From contig CAVNZM010000009.1 in the NCBI GenBank assembly GCA_963693365.1, positions 3,410,001 through 3,474,000 of the forward strand: a DNA stretch of 64,000 nt, read 5' to 3'. Positions 1 to 12,169 of this stretch are shown here, piece by piece. Numbering within the stretch: the stretch's first letter is position 1; each line of letters starts with the position of its first letter. The notes beneath the pieces were generated by a model that searched no databases, was not told the DNA's origin, and saw only the letters and a program-made list of their open reading frames with translations. The translations under genes and the position numbers were made by a program. This DNA is from Amoebidium appalachense (lineage: Eukaryota > Ichthyosporea).

Positions 1-227
1 GGGGGGTATGTGTGGATAAGATTCGCAGCCAGAAGAACTAGACTCAAACCAACGAGATACCGTAGAAACCTGAATACGGAATGGCAAAAAGGGAAAAAGA
101 AACAGGTAGAAACCTGAAGGATCCAACCCCAGACCCCCCCCCTAACCCAGCATTCGACACCAACAATCAGCATCATCATTTTCATATATCATATGAATTA
201 TTATTTATCTCCAGGGGCCGGATGGGT

Positions 228-258
<31 letters not shown>

Positions 259-507
259 GGAGGGAGGGGGGAGGGGGGAGGGGGGAGGGGGGGGGGAGGA
301 TTGGCTTCATGCCTTGTATCCCGAGTGGAAGTGGTCAAGGTACCCTGTCATATTTATCTTATTGTTTTGTGTATTACGTCCATATGATTGCAGCTATTAC
401 CATTATTATCACTAATTAATAATAATAAAATAATGTGATATCCATAAGCTTTCCTTTTCTTTTTTCTTTTTTCCTTTTCTTTTTATTATTATTTTTGTGA
501 AAGAAAA

Positions 508-543
<36 letters not shown>

Positions 544-1201
544 TCATGCCTTGTGCCCCGAGTGCAGATGGTCGAAGGTTCCCCCCACAGCCGTACAGTC
601 GTAGGAATATACATGCTGAGCATCGGCACCTGCATTGCATCACATATTGTAAGGGGAAAGGACGACAGGGTTAGCCAAAGAGCAAGCAGGACTGCACGAG
701 GGCAAAAAAGGGCCTTTATGGAGCCTCTTCCTCTATGTGCATCTCATCCCCCCCCCCCCCCCCCCCCCCCCCTCTCTCTGCAGAGCCCCTCCCCCCCCCC
801 CCCCCCCCCCCCCTCTCTCTGCAGCCCCCCCCTCCCCCCCCCCCCTCACCACCACTACCCACCAGGGAGACCCCTCGCTCTCCCTTTCTCTGCCTGTCTC
901 CATCCCCCTCCCCCCTCCCCTCCCTCCCCCCCTCCTCTCCCCCCCCTCCCCCCCTCCTCCTCCCCCTCTCCCCCTCCCCCCCCCCCCCCCCCCCCCCCCC
1001 GCCCCGCCCCCTGCCCCCCCGCCCTTGTCCCTCTCCCCACTCTCTTTCTCCTCTCTCTCCACCACCCCCTCAAGGCTTCTCTTTCCCCCCACCCCCTCTC
1101 CTCTCCAGTGAGAGGGGGACAGGGGCTGAACGGTTATTGAATACACAATAGGTTTTACATTAAGTTACACACTAAAGTGCACCAGGTATGCAAGTCCGTT
1201 T

Positions 1202-1265
<64 letters not shown>

Positions 1266-1900
1266 TGTGTGTGTGTACATGCGCGCACGCACGCGAGCGT
1301 GAGTGCACAAGTGAATGCGTGGGTGCGAGTACGCATGTGTGTTTGATAGTAGTGGTGGTGGGGGGGGGGGGGGGGGAGGGAGGGATAGATCAAAACTAGA
1401 GGGAAGTGGGGGAGGGAGGAAGGGCAGGGGTAAAAGAAGAGCCGGAAAGAAAAACAAAAAAGGGGAAGGAGGGCTCCCGGAGGCATGGGTGGGTGGGTGA
1501 GTGGGCTGGGTGGTGGTGGTGGTGGTGTGTGTATGTATGTGTGTATGTGTGTTGTGGGGGGGGGGGGGGGGGGGGGGGGAGGGGGGGGGGGGAGGGGAAG
1601 ACGGGAGGGGGGAATGGGGTACCATCTGTTGGTAGAGTTACTTCCTCATCTTCCAAGGGATCTGTGGGGTCTAGACTCACGACTGAAAGCGGAGGAAGGC
1701 TTGCGGAAACCCTCTCCTTGTTGATAGCTTGCAAAGGATTATTGTCACCTGGAAACGGAAAAGAAAGAAAGAAGAAAGAAAAAAAGAAAGAAAGAAAAAA
1801 GAGAAGAGAAGAAAAGTGAATGCAAAAAAAAGAAAAGAAAAAGAAAAGAAAGAGGGAGGGAATGAACGAGAGACAGAGAGAAAAGAACAGGGTTGCGGAA
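1..1900. other. Low-complexity spacer, no gene recognised
   Basis: This stretch holds G-runs (for example 508-541), a C/T-rich block at about 750-1080, a GT microsatellite at 1202-1277, and an A/G-rich block at about 1755-1880. Every open frame here is a proline-, glycine- or Cys/Val-repeat frame produced by these tracts. I see no splice-site-bounded coding segment. Confidence 0.6.
1202..1277. repeat. (GT)n microsatellite
   Basis: Nearly uninterrupted TG dinucleotides that degrade into GTGAGTG and GCGC variants after position 1262. Confidence 0.9.
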
Positions 1901-2635
1901 CCATCCTTTGTAAGTTTTCCTCTTGCGTTAATCAAAGCTAACATCTAGTATTAGCAACCACATGCCTTCGAAACATGCCACACACCATCTATAAAGGTGT
2001 CTTTTGGAGAGAATAGAACCTCTTAGTGTCTTTGTCAGAATCTCGTGAATTTCGCGTGGCATGCCGTAATTAAATGCTACGTCGATGATGATATCAGAGC
2101 ACACCGATATTCTTTGCCTAAATATGGTACTACCTTTTTTTATTTTATTTTTTTTATTCTTTTTATTTCCCCCCTGAGAATGCGCAATTATCATAAGGGA
2201 GTCCTAGAGAAAACCCAACATGGACATATAAAGGAAGAGACGAGGCAAACCCGTGTATGTGTTGGGCCAAACCCCGGCGACATTCACACACAAAGATTAA
2301 CATAGACCATTGAAGTGTGGGCACGAAATGATACCAGCAAGTGCAGAGAAATGGTGACAGGTGAGGGATGAAGAAAAGATGGAAAGATGTGGCATGAGAG
2401 GAACGGACGGGCGGGTGGGCGGGCGGAGGGGGAAGGGGGGAGGGGGGGGGGGGGGGGGGGGGGGATGATGTTCTGATGATGGAGAGACAAGGGAATGGGG
2501 AAAGAAAGGGTAAACCCAGTATGCAAAGAAAAAACGGGGGGCCAGAGGGGAGGAGGAGGAGGTGGTGGTGGTGGTGTTGGTGGATGGGGGAAGGGGTGGT
2601 GGATTGGCAGAGGGGGGGATGGGGGGGGGGGGGGG

Positions 2636-2741
2636 TTTGAATGCGTCAAAAAGTACGAAGTACCCAAGAACAAACGGATAACACGATGCAGAATGCAAGC
2701 CATACATAAAGAGTATGCATAATAAGCAGAGCCCATCCTCG
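2636..2741 (-). repeat. Dispersed poly-C-ended repeat, subfamily A, copy 1
   Basis: Begins with TTTGAATGCG directly after a G-run and ends near GAGCCCATCCTC. It is almost identical to the copies at 3030 and 63637, and to the inverted copy at 49378. The element is given here as minus strand, because on that strand it ends in GCATTCAAA followed by a C-run. Confidence 0.85.
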
Positions 2742-2997
2742 GGGGGGAGGGATGGGGGGAGAGGGGGGATTAGGTGGGAGGGAGGAAGGGGAGGGAGAAG
2801 GGGGTGTTAGTGTGAGAGGGGAAAGAACGACAAGAAAAGCAAAGGGGAAAAAATCACAGCACAATAACCCCCACAAGAACTTTGCACGCAAGAGACTCTG
2901 GTACAAAGCCCGTCATCGGTGAATCGCTTTGCGCTTTTTAGAAAACGGTGCTTCGAAAGGAGGGGTAAGGGTGCTTGAGGAAAAGCGGGCGGGCGGG

Positions 2998-3029
<32 letters not shown>

Positions 3030-3031
<2 letters not shown>

Positions 3032-3137
3032 TGAATGCGTTAAAAAGTACGAAGTACACAAGAACAAACGGATAACACGATGCAGAATGCAAGCCATACA
3101 TAAAGAGTATGCATAATAAGCAGAGCCCATCCTCAGG
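3030..3137 (-). repeat. Dispersed poly-C-ended repeat, subfamily A, copy 2
   Basis: TTTGAATGCG directly follows a G-run of about 30 nt. The body matches the 2636 copy with only a few differences (for example GTTAAAAAG in place of GTCAAAAAG). It carries no reading frame of its own. Confidence 0.85.
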
Positions 3138-3347
3138 GGGGCCGGGGGTTGGCGGAGAGAGGGGGGGGGGGGAGGGGGAGAAGGGAACACGTGTTGCAAA
3201 GTACGAGAGAACACATTCATGACCGGGAGGCCGGGGGGGGGGGGGGGGGGGGGGCGGAGGAGGGAGGGGATGAGAGGGAGCAGGAGGGGGCGGGGCGGCC
3301 GGGGCGGAGGGGGGGGAGACGGAGGGGGGGTGGGAGGAGTTTTATAC

Positions 3348-3469
3348 CATCTGCGTAGGAAAAGAAAGTGTCTGCCTGGTTGTAAGTGTGGGACAGCAGG
3401 AGGGAGGGAAGAACAATGACAGCATCAAACAGAGGCTTATCGGCCTGCAGAGCTGCCACAGACATGCAG
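3348..3469 (-). CDS. Putative internal exon, unidentified gene
   Basis: Read on the minus strand, a T-rich tract ending in CCCAACACAG gives a convincing acceptor. It is followed by an open stretch of about 40 codons (CMSVAALQADKPLFDA, then a hydrophobic VIVLPSLLLSH and FFSYADG) and a GTATAA donor. The codons look protein-like rather than repetitive. I do not recognise the family, and neighbouring exons could not be joined in phase with confidence. It may belong to the same minus-strand gene as the exon at 4436-4560. Confidence 0.35.
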
Positions 3470-4435
3470 CTGTGTTGGGATAAAAAAGGTTAAAAATTGT
3501 TTGTAATTTTTGTTAAATTGAAAGGGCAGGTCTTTATGCGAGTCGTTTAAGGAGAAAAATGATGGCGACGATCGCCGGGCGGGGGAAAGGGGGAGGGTGG
3601 GGGAGGCGGGGAGGGGAGGGGGGGAGGGGGGGGGGGGGGGGGGAGGAAGGTAAACAGAAGATTCCTTTATATAGCGATTGGTACCTCTAGAAGAAAGGAG
3701 ATCACACCCTACATAGGCAAAGCCGATCACTAAATCCGACGTCAAATCGACGTCACCTAACACCTTAAGCCTCAAAAATACAATGGAAACACGTGGGGCA
3801 CAGAATCATACTGGGAGCACACAGACGAAAGACAGAGTGGTTGTGGCAGGGTATGTACTCTCCATCCCCCTCCCCCCCCCCCCCCCCCTCCCCTCCCCCT
3901 TCTTCCCCTGCATTTCCTATACAGGCAAATGTAGAAGGGGTTAACATATCAAGCCCCCCCTCCCCCCCCCCCCTCCCCCTCCCCCCCTTACATGACCACC
4001 CATACCTTCCATTATTTTTCACTATTCATCATATTTCTGCACCGAAACAGGGTGGGACAGGGGTGGACCGGGGGAACGGAGGGTTGGGGGCACGGGGGGG
4101 GGGGGGGGGGGGGGGGGGGGGGAAGAGGGGAATAAGGACCAGAAGTGGGGGGAAGGCGGTGTGAGAAAGGGGGGGGGGGGGGGGGATGAGGGGGGGGGTT
4201 CAAGGGAGGGGGGGGGGGGGGGGGGGAGGTGAAAATAGCAGAGTGTGAAGTACACGCTCATTCACCATGGAGAACATAATGCAGTCTTTCTATCTTTTTT
4301 TTTTGTGTGTGTGTGTGTGTGTGTGTGGGAGGGGGGAGGGGGGGAGCGGGGGGAGGGAGGGACAAGGTGGGGGAGGGGGGGGGGGGGGGGGGGGGGAGGG
4401 CTGGGGCGAGAGAGATTAAAGGACGTAGAGCCTAC

Positions 4436-4560
4436 CTGTAGTACGATGCAAGAACTTGGTTAAAGAAAACAAAGTCGTTGCCCAGCAACACCTCAGACCT
4501 TCCGTAGCCTTCTGGTAGCTCCAAGGCAACATACAACCCCTCATCTGCCGTAGTGACAGC
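4436..4560 (-). CDS. Putative internal exon, unidentified gene
   Basis: The exon is 125 nt on the minus strand with acceptor CCCACCCACAG and donor TACAG|GTAGGC. It encodes a protein-like segment (DEGLYVALELPEGYG, then a hydrophobic VLLGNDFVFFNQVLASYY). It starts in phase 0 and ends in phase 2. An acceptor near 3693 (TTCTTCTAG) would continue in phase as RGTNRYIKESS, but no clean donor follows it. The family is unknown. The gene's other exons are probably hidden among the flanking G/C runs. Confidence 0.45.
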
Positions 4561-4572
4561 CTGTGGGTGGGT

Positions 4573-4614
<42 letters not shown>
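4573..4614. repeat. G42 homopolymer
   Basis: Uninterrupted run of 42 G on the plus strand. It lies immediately upstream (in minus-strand sense) of the exon at 4436-4560, so in the transcript it would be a C-run just before the splice acceptor. Confidence 0.9.
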
Positions 4615-4615
<1 letters not shown>

Positions 4616-5191
4616 ATATGGGAGAGTTTTTTCTTTTTCATTTTTTTTATTTTTTTTTTTTTTTGGGGGGGGGGGGGGGGAGGGAGGGAGGGGGGAGGAG
4701 GGGGGTAGAGGAGGCGAGTTTGAGGGGAGAGGGTGGGCGGAGGGCTCTGAGTGACGGCTTCGTTTATGTGTGTCAAAGAATTGTTGTCATACGACTGTAT
4801 GTTTAGACTTCCCCGCAGGTAAACTTTGGATGCACGAATGCATGGGTGGACGAGCGGAAGTTTCCGGCGGGGGAGAGGGGGGAAGGTGGGGGGGGGGGGG
4901 GGGGGGGGGGGGGACGGGGAAGAGGGACTCTTCTGCCTTGTTTGTGTGCTTCTATGCCATCTCCGCTTAGATTGGGGTTTAAGCCAGTGCACCTTAAAAT
5001 GTGCGTGTTCGTGTGAGACAGAGTTGTCTGGATGAGAAAGCATGCTTTGTCGCACGGTAGGAATGCATAGCACAGCAAGTGAGGGCGTTAAAGTGCAGAT
5101 TTGTAGAGATGGTATACTGGGGTGCAGTTGTGTGAAAGATTCAAGAGGGAGGGGGAAGGGGCGTAGCGATGGCTGGGGGCCGGGAGGAGAA

Positions 5192-5224
<33 letters not shown>

Positions 5225-5698
5225 GGAGGGGGGGGGGGGGAAGATGGGAGGGATCAACCAGATTCCTGTGCTAGAGAGATTGATTGGGAGAGGAGAGAGG
5301 ATGAAGGAGAGGAAGTGATGGAAGGTGGTGCTAGTTAAAATATTTCTAGGGAAGGTGAAAGATGAGCAAGTGTGTGATGTTTGTAGCTTCTTTCCCTCTG
5401 TGTTGCCCCAGCTACGGGTAAATCTGTTGTGAGCTCTGTTCAGAACCAGACATGCGATACATCTCTTAACCGACTTCCACTGAAACAGCATGTAAATCAA
5501 AAACCGCATGCTGTGTTGGTACAAAAATACTGAACAGTGAAGAAAGGGGAAGAGACTTGGTGAGAAAGTGGCGAAGCCCTGGGGCGCAGACACCGGGAAC
5601 AGAAGGCTAGCGGGATTGGGTGGTGGTGGTGGTGGTGTGTGTGTGTGTGGGTGTTTGGGGGGGGGGGGGGGGGGGGGGGGGGGGAATGCCTTTGCCAG

Positions 5699-5938
5699 AA
5701 GGGCCAAGTCTCTGCCGGGGATCTTGACTGGAGCGCCGTTACCAGCACGAGAGGGTGGTGTGGGGTATTTAAGACAAATGAGCCCTCTAACTGGTATCAT
5801 TTTCCGGACGATTGGAAACAAGTGTTGCTGGTTAGTTCAAGCCGTGGGTGGAATCTAATATATAATCTCTTTCAAAAGCAAACTGGCTTCAAGAATGCCT
5901 GGTGCCCTAATGAAAACAGTGAATGGCAAGTTCTTTAG
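5699..5938 (+). CDS. Candidate terminal coding exon, Trp-rich, unidentified
   Basis: After an acceptor-like CCTTTGCCAG the frame stays open for 79 codons and ends in TAG. The peptide is unusually rich in Trp and aromatic residues (DLDWSAVTSTRGWCGVF, NWYHFPDDWKQVLLVSS, NENSEWQVL) and does not look like a repeat artefact. No upstream exon was found because a 34-nt G-run lies directly before it. The opposite strand is also open here, so the assignment is tentative. Confidence 0.3.
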   Translation, partial: KGQVSAGDLDWSAVTSTRGWCGVFKTNEPSNWYHFPDDWKQVLLVSSSRGWNLIYNLFQKQTGFKNAWCPNENSEWQVL

Positions 5939-5939
5939 T

Positions 5940-6476
5940 GACAACACGTATTGTAGTGGTCTTTTTTTAGCGTACAGCACACTGAAATATACAACAGCAA
6001 GAGAATGGTCTACGGCTGATAAACATCATTCATCAGCTTCGAAAGAACGCTGAGACTGAAACCGTCAGGGTTTGCCTTACGAGTCGTATTGGCCCGAAAT
6101 ACGATTAAGCACAGGGGCCAATACTGTCACCTACTGAGGTCACTCGTATTTTTCCTTACACACACAGCGAACACTGGACTGTCGGGAACGTAGAGCCGCC
6201 GCGAGAGAAAGCATGCACGCGGTCGCGAGAGTGTAAGGAAAAATAGGGTGTGAGGCGAACGGCAAGTTCAAAGCAGCCCAGGCACCGTCAGTACGTGCCA
6301 GAGCTTGCTGTGCCCCGGTAGGTTTTGAGGGGGGCCTGTTGGGGGGCAGCACTCTTTTGGTGGTCATGTAGCCTGTGGCTGTACGTTTCCTTCATATATC
6401 CACTAGACCACTGATCAATAAATCCCAGTCAAGAGAAAAAAAAAATTACAAAACAGTTGGGGTTTTACAAGTCTAT
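5940..6476. other. Spacer without recognised gene
   Basis: Unique-looking sequence of ordinary composition. Short ORFs exist on both strands (for example the minus strand at 6140-6367), but none shows a domain, signal peptide or convincing splice context. Confidence 0.5.
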
Positions 6477-6630
6477 TTGGGGTTTACACACTTTTTATTG
6501 CGTGGACATTACCGGAGGCCCAGCCACATTCGACGGCCTACTGCGTTTTCCAGCACAGCCAATCAAATGCAGCCAGTGATGAGAAGCACCCCACCAATCT
6601 TTGTCTCGAGTAAACAGCGTAAACCCCCAA
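6477..6630. mobile_element. MITE-like element, copy 1
   Basis: The element starts TTGGGGTTTACACAC and ends CGTAAACCCCCAA, so its ends are inverted repeats. The first 99 bp (6481-6579) recur at 7086-7184 with about three mismatches. It has no coding capacity. A TA-type target duplication is possible but not clear. Confidence 0.5.
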
Positions 6631-7084
6631 TACGATTAACCGACAATACGATACCATTTGAGGTAAAACGATTAAGGCGGCCAAAACCGGGCAACCCCTG
6701 CGCTGACTCGAGTTGAATATATACCTTCTACGAGGAGACACTCCGAAGTTAAAGCTCGATCGGCATCAATTGACCTAACTTTAATATCCAATGGTTAGTT
6801 GCGTTTTAAAGTTTGTAGTTTGATCTTGACCAAAATGATTCGCTGATTGGTCAATGTCTCAGTTTCGATTCATTCGTCATCTGATGAAAGAGGGTTCTTT
6901 AATGAAAAACACATATATACTAATAAAACTTTTTGTGGTCGCGCGTCGCTAACAACTTGCCAAATAGTACCGCTAGATAGAGCAAAACATTAGCTTTCAT
7001 TTAAGTATAGGGTCGAAGGGGTTTCGATCGCTGCGATGGGTCGAAAATTACGAAAAACAAAAAGTGTCTCGTAGAAGGTACATG

Positions 7085-7493
7085 AGGTTTACACACTTTT
7101 TATTGCGTGGACACTGCTGGAGGCCCAGCCACATTCGACGGCCTACTGCGTTTTCCAGCACAGCCAATCAAATGCAGCCAGTGACATATGTACATGTTAG
7201 GCAGATGCTAGCATCGGTAGCTCCGATAGAAAGTTAAGGCACCGGATCACAATATCATACGTACATATTAGCCCTGCCCGACGATCATGTGGCTAATACA
7301 AGTACCAAATACTATCTGGATTTGTAATGCCACAATGTTTTATACACTACAAAACTATAATCACTTATATTAGTGTGATTTACAAGCTTTATTTGTCAAA
7401 CATTTCAAGCTGTTGTGCACCATGGATACAATGTTGTGCGTTTGTTTACACCAAAGATCGCGAGAGCCAATGATTCACAGCGTAAACCCCCAA
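7085..7493. mobile_element. MITE-like element, copy 2
   Basis: Shares the 99-bp left portion with copy 1 and the same right end, CAGCGTAAACCCCCAA. The interior differs and is longer. It ends about 110 bp upstream of the SMPDL3 TATA-like box, so it may contribute to that promoter region. Confidence 0.45.
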
Positions 7494-7604
7494 TGTACCA
7501 AATGTACCAATTGCAATGATTCCAGATGTTTTTTTTTTTTTTTAAATTAACTTCCAGGAACCAATCCTCGTGCACGTTCTGGCATTTACACATTCCTTAA
7601 TTTG

Positions 7605-7611
7605 TATATAA
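7605..7611 (+). promoter_or_regulatory. TATA-like box of the SMPDL3-like gene
   Basis: TATATAA lies about 70 bp upstream of the chosen ATG (7681). That would place a start site near 7635 and give a short 5' leader. Confidence 0.45.
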
Positions 7612-7680
7612 TCAACGAAACGTTCAGTCTGTGTACACTATTCAACAACTCTGTTGGCACTCGTTCGCACTTCAACGAAA

Positions 7681-8414
7681 ATGAATCAAGTAACATCTAT
7701 TTTCTTTGCTCTTTGTTCCCTCGCGGCATCTCAGGCCGCACCAACACAACCGAATAATATCACGGGGCGGTTTCTTGTAGTGTCTGATTTTCACCTTGAC
7801 CCGTACTATGGGCTAGAGGACGGGTATTCACCGTGCAATGTCAGCAGCCCACAGTATGGAAGGTTCAAGTGTGATTCACCCATGGACTTGGTTGAATTGA
7901 CATTGCAGGTGTGTATTTACTTGACAGCGGGGAACACGTAATTTTTTTTTTAATAAATATCTGTTATAAATAGTCAAAAAGCTGCTGTTCATACTGCCAG
8001 CAGGTTGGCTGGTATCTGTTTTGTGTCATTTTGGTGAACCTTTCGTTTTTTGTGTATTTGTCTCGTTTTCGAATTCGTCTCAATTCCATTTCACCGTCTT
8101 TTGGCTGGGTGCAAACCTGACATGATGGCTTATCTGTTTAGCAAGTACTATATGCTATATTGGATTTCATCGTTTCTTTGTTGCACAGCAAACGTAAACA
8201 TGACAAATGTTAATATTGTTTTCCTTTAAATTCCCCAGGCTGCACAGGCCACAATACCCGAGCCAGACTTCATCCTTGTACTTGGGGACTATGTACGTCA
8301 CAAGGCAAACCTAATGCCCGACAGTCAGCATGCCATAATAGCCACAATGCGCAATGTCACACTGGCACTGGAAAAGCATTTCCCAAAGGTATGTTTCAAA
8401 ATGGAAAGGGGAGG

Positions 8415-8462
<48 letters not shown>

Positions 8463-8678
8463 GAGGGGGGGGGAGCGAAATCTCATAGGCTTACAATAAT
8501 TTGCTAGTGATCTCAAATCCTCCCTCCCCCCCCCCCCCCCCCTCCATACAATCCCAGCCCCCCCCCCCCCCCCCCCCCCCCCCCCACCCCTCAACCCCCA
8601 CCAACACACACACACACACACACATGCATGCACGCACACACACACATGCCAGACGCAAGCAAGCACGGGCGCACACAC

Positions 8679-8766
<88 letters not shown>

Positions 8767-8900
8767 ACACACACATGCACCATATTTCTGAGTTCCTTCC
8801 CTAAATTTGCCTTTTTCTCCCTCGAGGTTACTGAAATGGGTGACTTACAGATAGATAGCAGATGGAGGTATTCGGCCTCTCTTCTCGGTCGAACCTAGCA

Positions 8901-8935
<35 letters not shown>

Positions 8936-9462
8936 GGCTCCCTCCCTATCCACACATACACATACCTATCCACCCACCCATTTCTTACTCACACATCCAG
9001 ACAAACGTTCACACACACACACAAATACAAACACTCAAACCCTCCCTTTATACCATCCCTTCCTACCTCGCTCCCCCAATGCCACTTTGAACAAGACTAC
9101 TACAAGCATACCCCCCCCCCCCCTTCCCCCCCCCCCCCCCCCCCTGCCCGGTGGCCCCTTCCCGCTCCCCCCCCCCCCCCCCCTCCCCCGCCCACACACA
9201 CACAGGCACAGTAAAACAACCTACAATAAACTAACAATAATTATAAAACCCTCCTTGCGCAGGCGAAGCAAATGCACAACATCGAGAACATGCTTGGCAA
9301 CAACGACTTTTCAAACGACTACTATATCGACCCCACCAACACCACAGCCAACGGCAACTCACCGTGGATGGACCGAGTCGCTGATTTTGTCTGGCCGGAC
9401 GTGTTCGATTCTGCAAATGCTGAACAGTAAGTATCATAATCCCGAACCAATTTTTCTCTACA

Positions 9463-9511
<49 letters not shown>

Positions 9512-11969
9512 AATAATAATAACAACAACAACAATAATAATAAAAATAAATATATAAATGTTATAAAAATACTAAAAATAAAAATAAAAATGCGCCCATT
9601 CTATCCCATTTCCTCCTACACACAAAAACACTATGTTATGTTTCCTTCATTCCTCGGGTCCCCTTGGTGAGCCTGCACTTGCTTCTTCTTCTACAGGGGG
9701 CAGTTTAGGTTAATCCATGGACAGCGGATAACAAGAACCTTTTCTCCTCCCTATGAAACTACTTCCCCCTCCCCCCTCTCACCCCCTCCCCCCCCCCCTT
9801 CCCCCCCCCCCCCTCCCGCTTTCCCTCTCAACCATACACACACATACACCATCCCACCACAACCAACAGAACCACCACCACCACCACCACCACCACCACC
9901 ACCCCAGCCTACCCCACCCTCCCCCCATTCCTTCCCCTTACCACCTCCCGCCACCAAGTCCATAACACCTCCCACTCCATTTTCCCCTGTGTGAAAGCAC
10001 TAGTGAGCACATTATCATGCTAAGAAGTATTTGTGTGGACAGATGACTCTGTACAACATTCGAACCTTCTAACCTAAAAATGTGTTTTCATCAGAACGTT
10101 TCGTCAGGGCGGCTTCTACGAAGCAGAGCCAATCCCGGGGCTCCATATCCTGACTCTTGACACCATCCTATACTCGGTCAACCACGTACCCAACAACACA
10201 AACAATTTGTCAGACCCGTTCGGCCAATTTGATTGGTTGAATAAGACCCTTGCTCGCATTTCATTGGCTGAAGGTCACAAGGCATACATCGTGGGCCATA
10301 TTCCACCCGTGATCGACAGCTTTGGGCTTAACCCTATGTGGTTTCCCCACTACGTAGACACTTTTCTCTCCATTATTGATGGCTACCATGACATCATAGC
10401 CAGCCATTTTTTCGCCCACCTGCATGGTGACGAATTCCGTACATTCGACCTGAGTACGTGCCCCCCCATTCTTCCCCCCCCCCCCCCCCCCCCCCCCCCC
10501 CCTTACCCTTCGGGCCTCTGTAAACCATTTGCTTTCCTATTTTTGGTTTGCAAACTTCGCACACACAGAGGTCAAACCCTCCCCCCCCCCCCCCCCCCCC
10601 CCCTCGTTCCCTTTGGGCCTCTGTAAACCATTTGCATTCCTAATGTTGGTTTGCAAACTTCGCACACACAAAAGTCAACCCCCCCCCCCTCTCCCCCCCC
10701 CCCACCTACCCCCTCCCCTCCCCCCTGCCCCCCCCTCTTTCCCTTTGGGCCTCTGTAAACCATTTGCTTTCCTAATTTTGGTTTGCAAACTTCGCACACA
10801 CAGAGGTCAGCCCCCACCCCCCACCCCCCACCCACCCACTCACCCCTCCCCCCCATCCTCCCCCTCCCCCTCCCCCCCTCCTCCACCTACACCTTCTTTC
10901 CCTTTGGGCCTCGGTACGCCATATACTTTCTTATTTATGTTTTGCAAACTTTGCAGGCATAGAGGTCGACCAACCCCCCTCCCCCCCCCCCCCCCCCCCC
11001 CCCTCCCCACCCTCGGAGCCCTGTCCCCCTCAGCCCCGTCCACATTCCCCTTTCAATTCCCCTTCTCCCCCATTCACATCCCATCCAAGTCCCCCTCTTC
11101 CTGCACGTGCTTGTTCGTAACTAGGTGCATTCTCCTCACGTGCTTCTGCACAGGCACACGACAAAACACATTTACACACGCAAGCGGCAAGAGCGCACAC
11201 ACAGACACAGTCTCCAGATTGGATGGACACTCACAAACACACAGCACACACAAACTCACCCAGGCCCTGGTCGTCAAACAAAGGCGCCAGATTCCAATTT
11301 GAAATTGAATGCACTTAACCCCACACACACATCCCATGCGTGTGCACACAACTTAGCAACAACGGTAGGCCACACATACACACTGTGCATCCACAACTAG
11401 CCTAAACAACCACATTCCGCTCACCCCCCCTACCCCTCCCCAACCTTTCCCCCATGCATACACATACAGATCGTCCCTCTGGCAACAGCAGCACTCCCCT
11501 CTTCATCACCAGCTCTGTGTCGCCCATCTACAACAACAACCCCTCTTTCCGTGTGGTCACATACAACACAGCATCAATGGTGCCCCAGGACTTCACAGTG
11601 CACGTTGTTAACATCACCGCAAATGCAACCACCCCGGAGTACAGACGCGAATATTCAGCGCTCGAGTATTATGGTTTGTCGTCGATAAGCAACCACGAAT
11701 ACAGGAAGCTGGCTATTGGTTTCCTTGGCAACGACTCTTCATGGAGTGACCTCAGCAATGTGTACAAGGGAATGGTATCGCAACCGGAATGTTCGGGACA
11801 ATGCCGGTATAATCAGGTGTGTGCAATGATTAACATCCGCCCTATTGATTATAGAGCTTGCGCTGCCGCCTATGTTAACGGAAGTTCAAGTATGGTTGAT
11901 TCTACATCTACGGCTGTCACTAGCACACAGAGCAAGTACGAGTCTTCAACTCCCGCCAATTTTCTTTAA
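7681..11969 (+). CDS. SMPDL3: Acid sphingomyelinase-like phosphodiesterase (SMPDL3 type)
   Basis: Five exons: 7681-7908, 8239-8388, 9263-9426, 10095-10453, 11470-11969. Together they give 1,401 nt (466 residues) with all phases matching. The ATG is chosen because a signal peptide follows at once ([19 protein letters not shown]). No saposin domain precedes the catalytic domain, which separates it from SMPD1. Calcineurin-like metal-site motifs are D36-F-H38, G92-D93, G138-N-N-D141, G248-H249-IPP and A288-H-L-H291 followed by GDEF. The family hydrolyses phosphodiester or nucleotide substrates in the secretory or lysosomal lumen. Potential N-glycosylation sites are frequent. A Cys-containing C-terminal region is present, as in the family. 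Oddity: the usual GNHD motif reads GNND, which removes a conserved active-site His; activity is therefore uncertain. Confidence 0.92.
8389..9262. repeat. Intron 2 simple repeats
   Basis: The intron contains a G-run of about 45 nt (8417-8461), C-rich blocks at 8525-8590, 8901-8932 and 9111-9183, and a (CA)n array at 8681-8774. In the sense direction C-runs and CA repeats dominate towards the acceptor at 9263. Confidence 0.85.
10454..11469. repeat. Intron 4 with tandem ~110-130 bp repeat
   Basis: A unit containing CCCTTTGGGCCTCTGTAAAC, CATTTGC and a short GGTTTGCAAACTTCGCACAC block, separated by C-rich DNA, occurs about four to five times between 10500 and 10980. It is a minisatellite within the intron; the reading frames across it are C-run artefacts. 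Confidence 0.7.
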
Positions 11970-12163
11970 CTGGATGCTGCCTGTGGTAGCGGCCGCATCC
12001 ACAATTGGCCAAATATGGTAAATCTTAAAGCTTTGAGCACGTGATATATGTAATTGTTTTGACGCCACCGGATCATGAACATGCTGTTTGTAACAATCGA
12101 GAACCTGTGTATAGAAAGCTGGCTGTATAAATGTAGAGGCACACCTACGAACATGATATTGTA

Positions 12164-12169
12164 AATAAA
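12164..12169 (+). terminator. Polyadenylation signal, SMPDL3-like gene
   Basis: AATAAA lies 195 bp after the stop codon in otherwise ordinary 3' UTR sequence. Confidence 0.6.

Noticed and set aside
733-1151. Proline-rich and glycine-rich ORFs
   Set aside because: Products of C-runs and G-runs; no codon-usage or domain signal, and the same pattern appears beside every homopolymer in the window.
1928-2194. Minus-strand ORF containing GMPREIHEILTKTLRG
   Set aside because: The composition is protein-like and an acceptor-like site precedes it, but no donor, domain or in-phase partner exon could be found, so I did not annotate it as coding.
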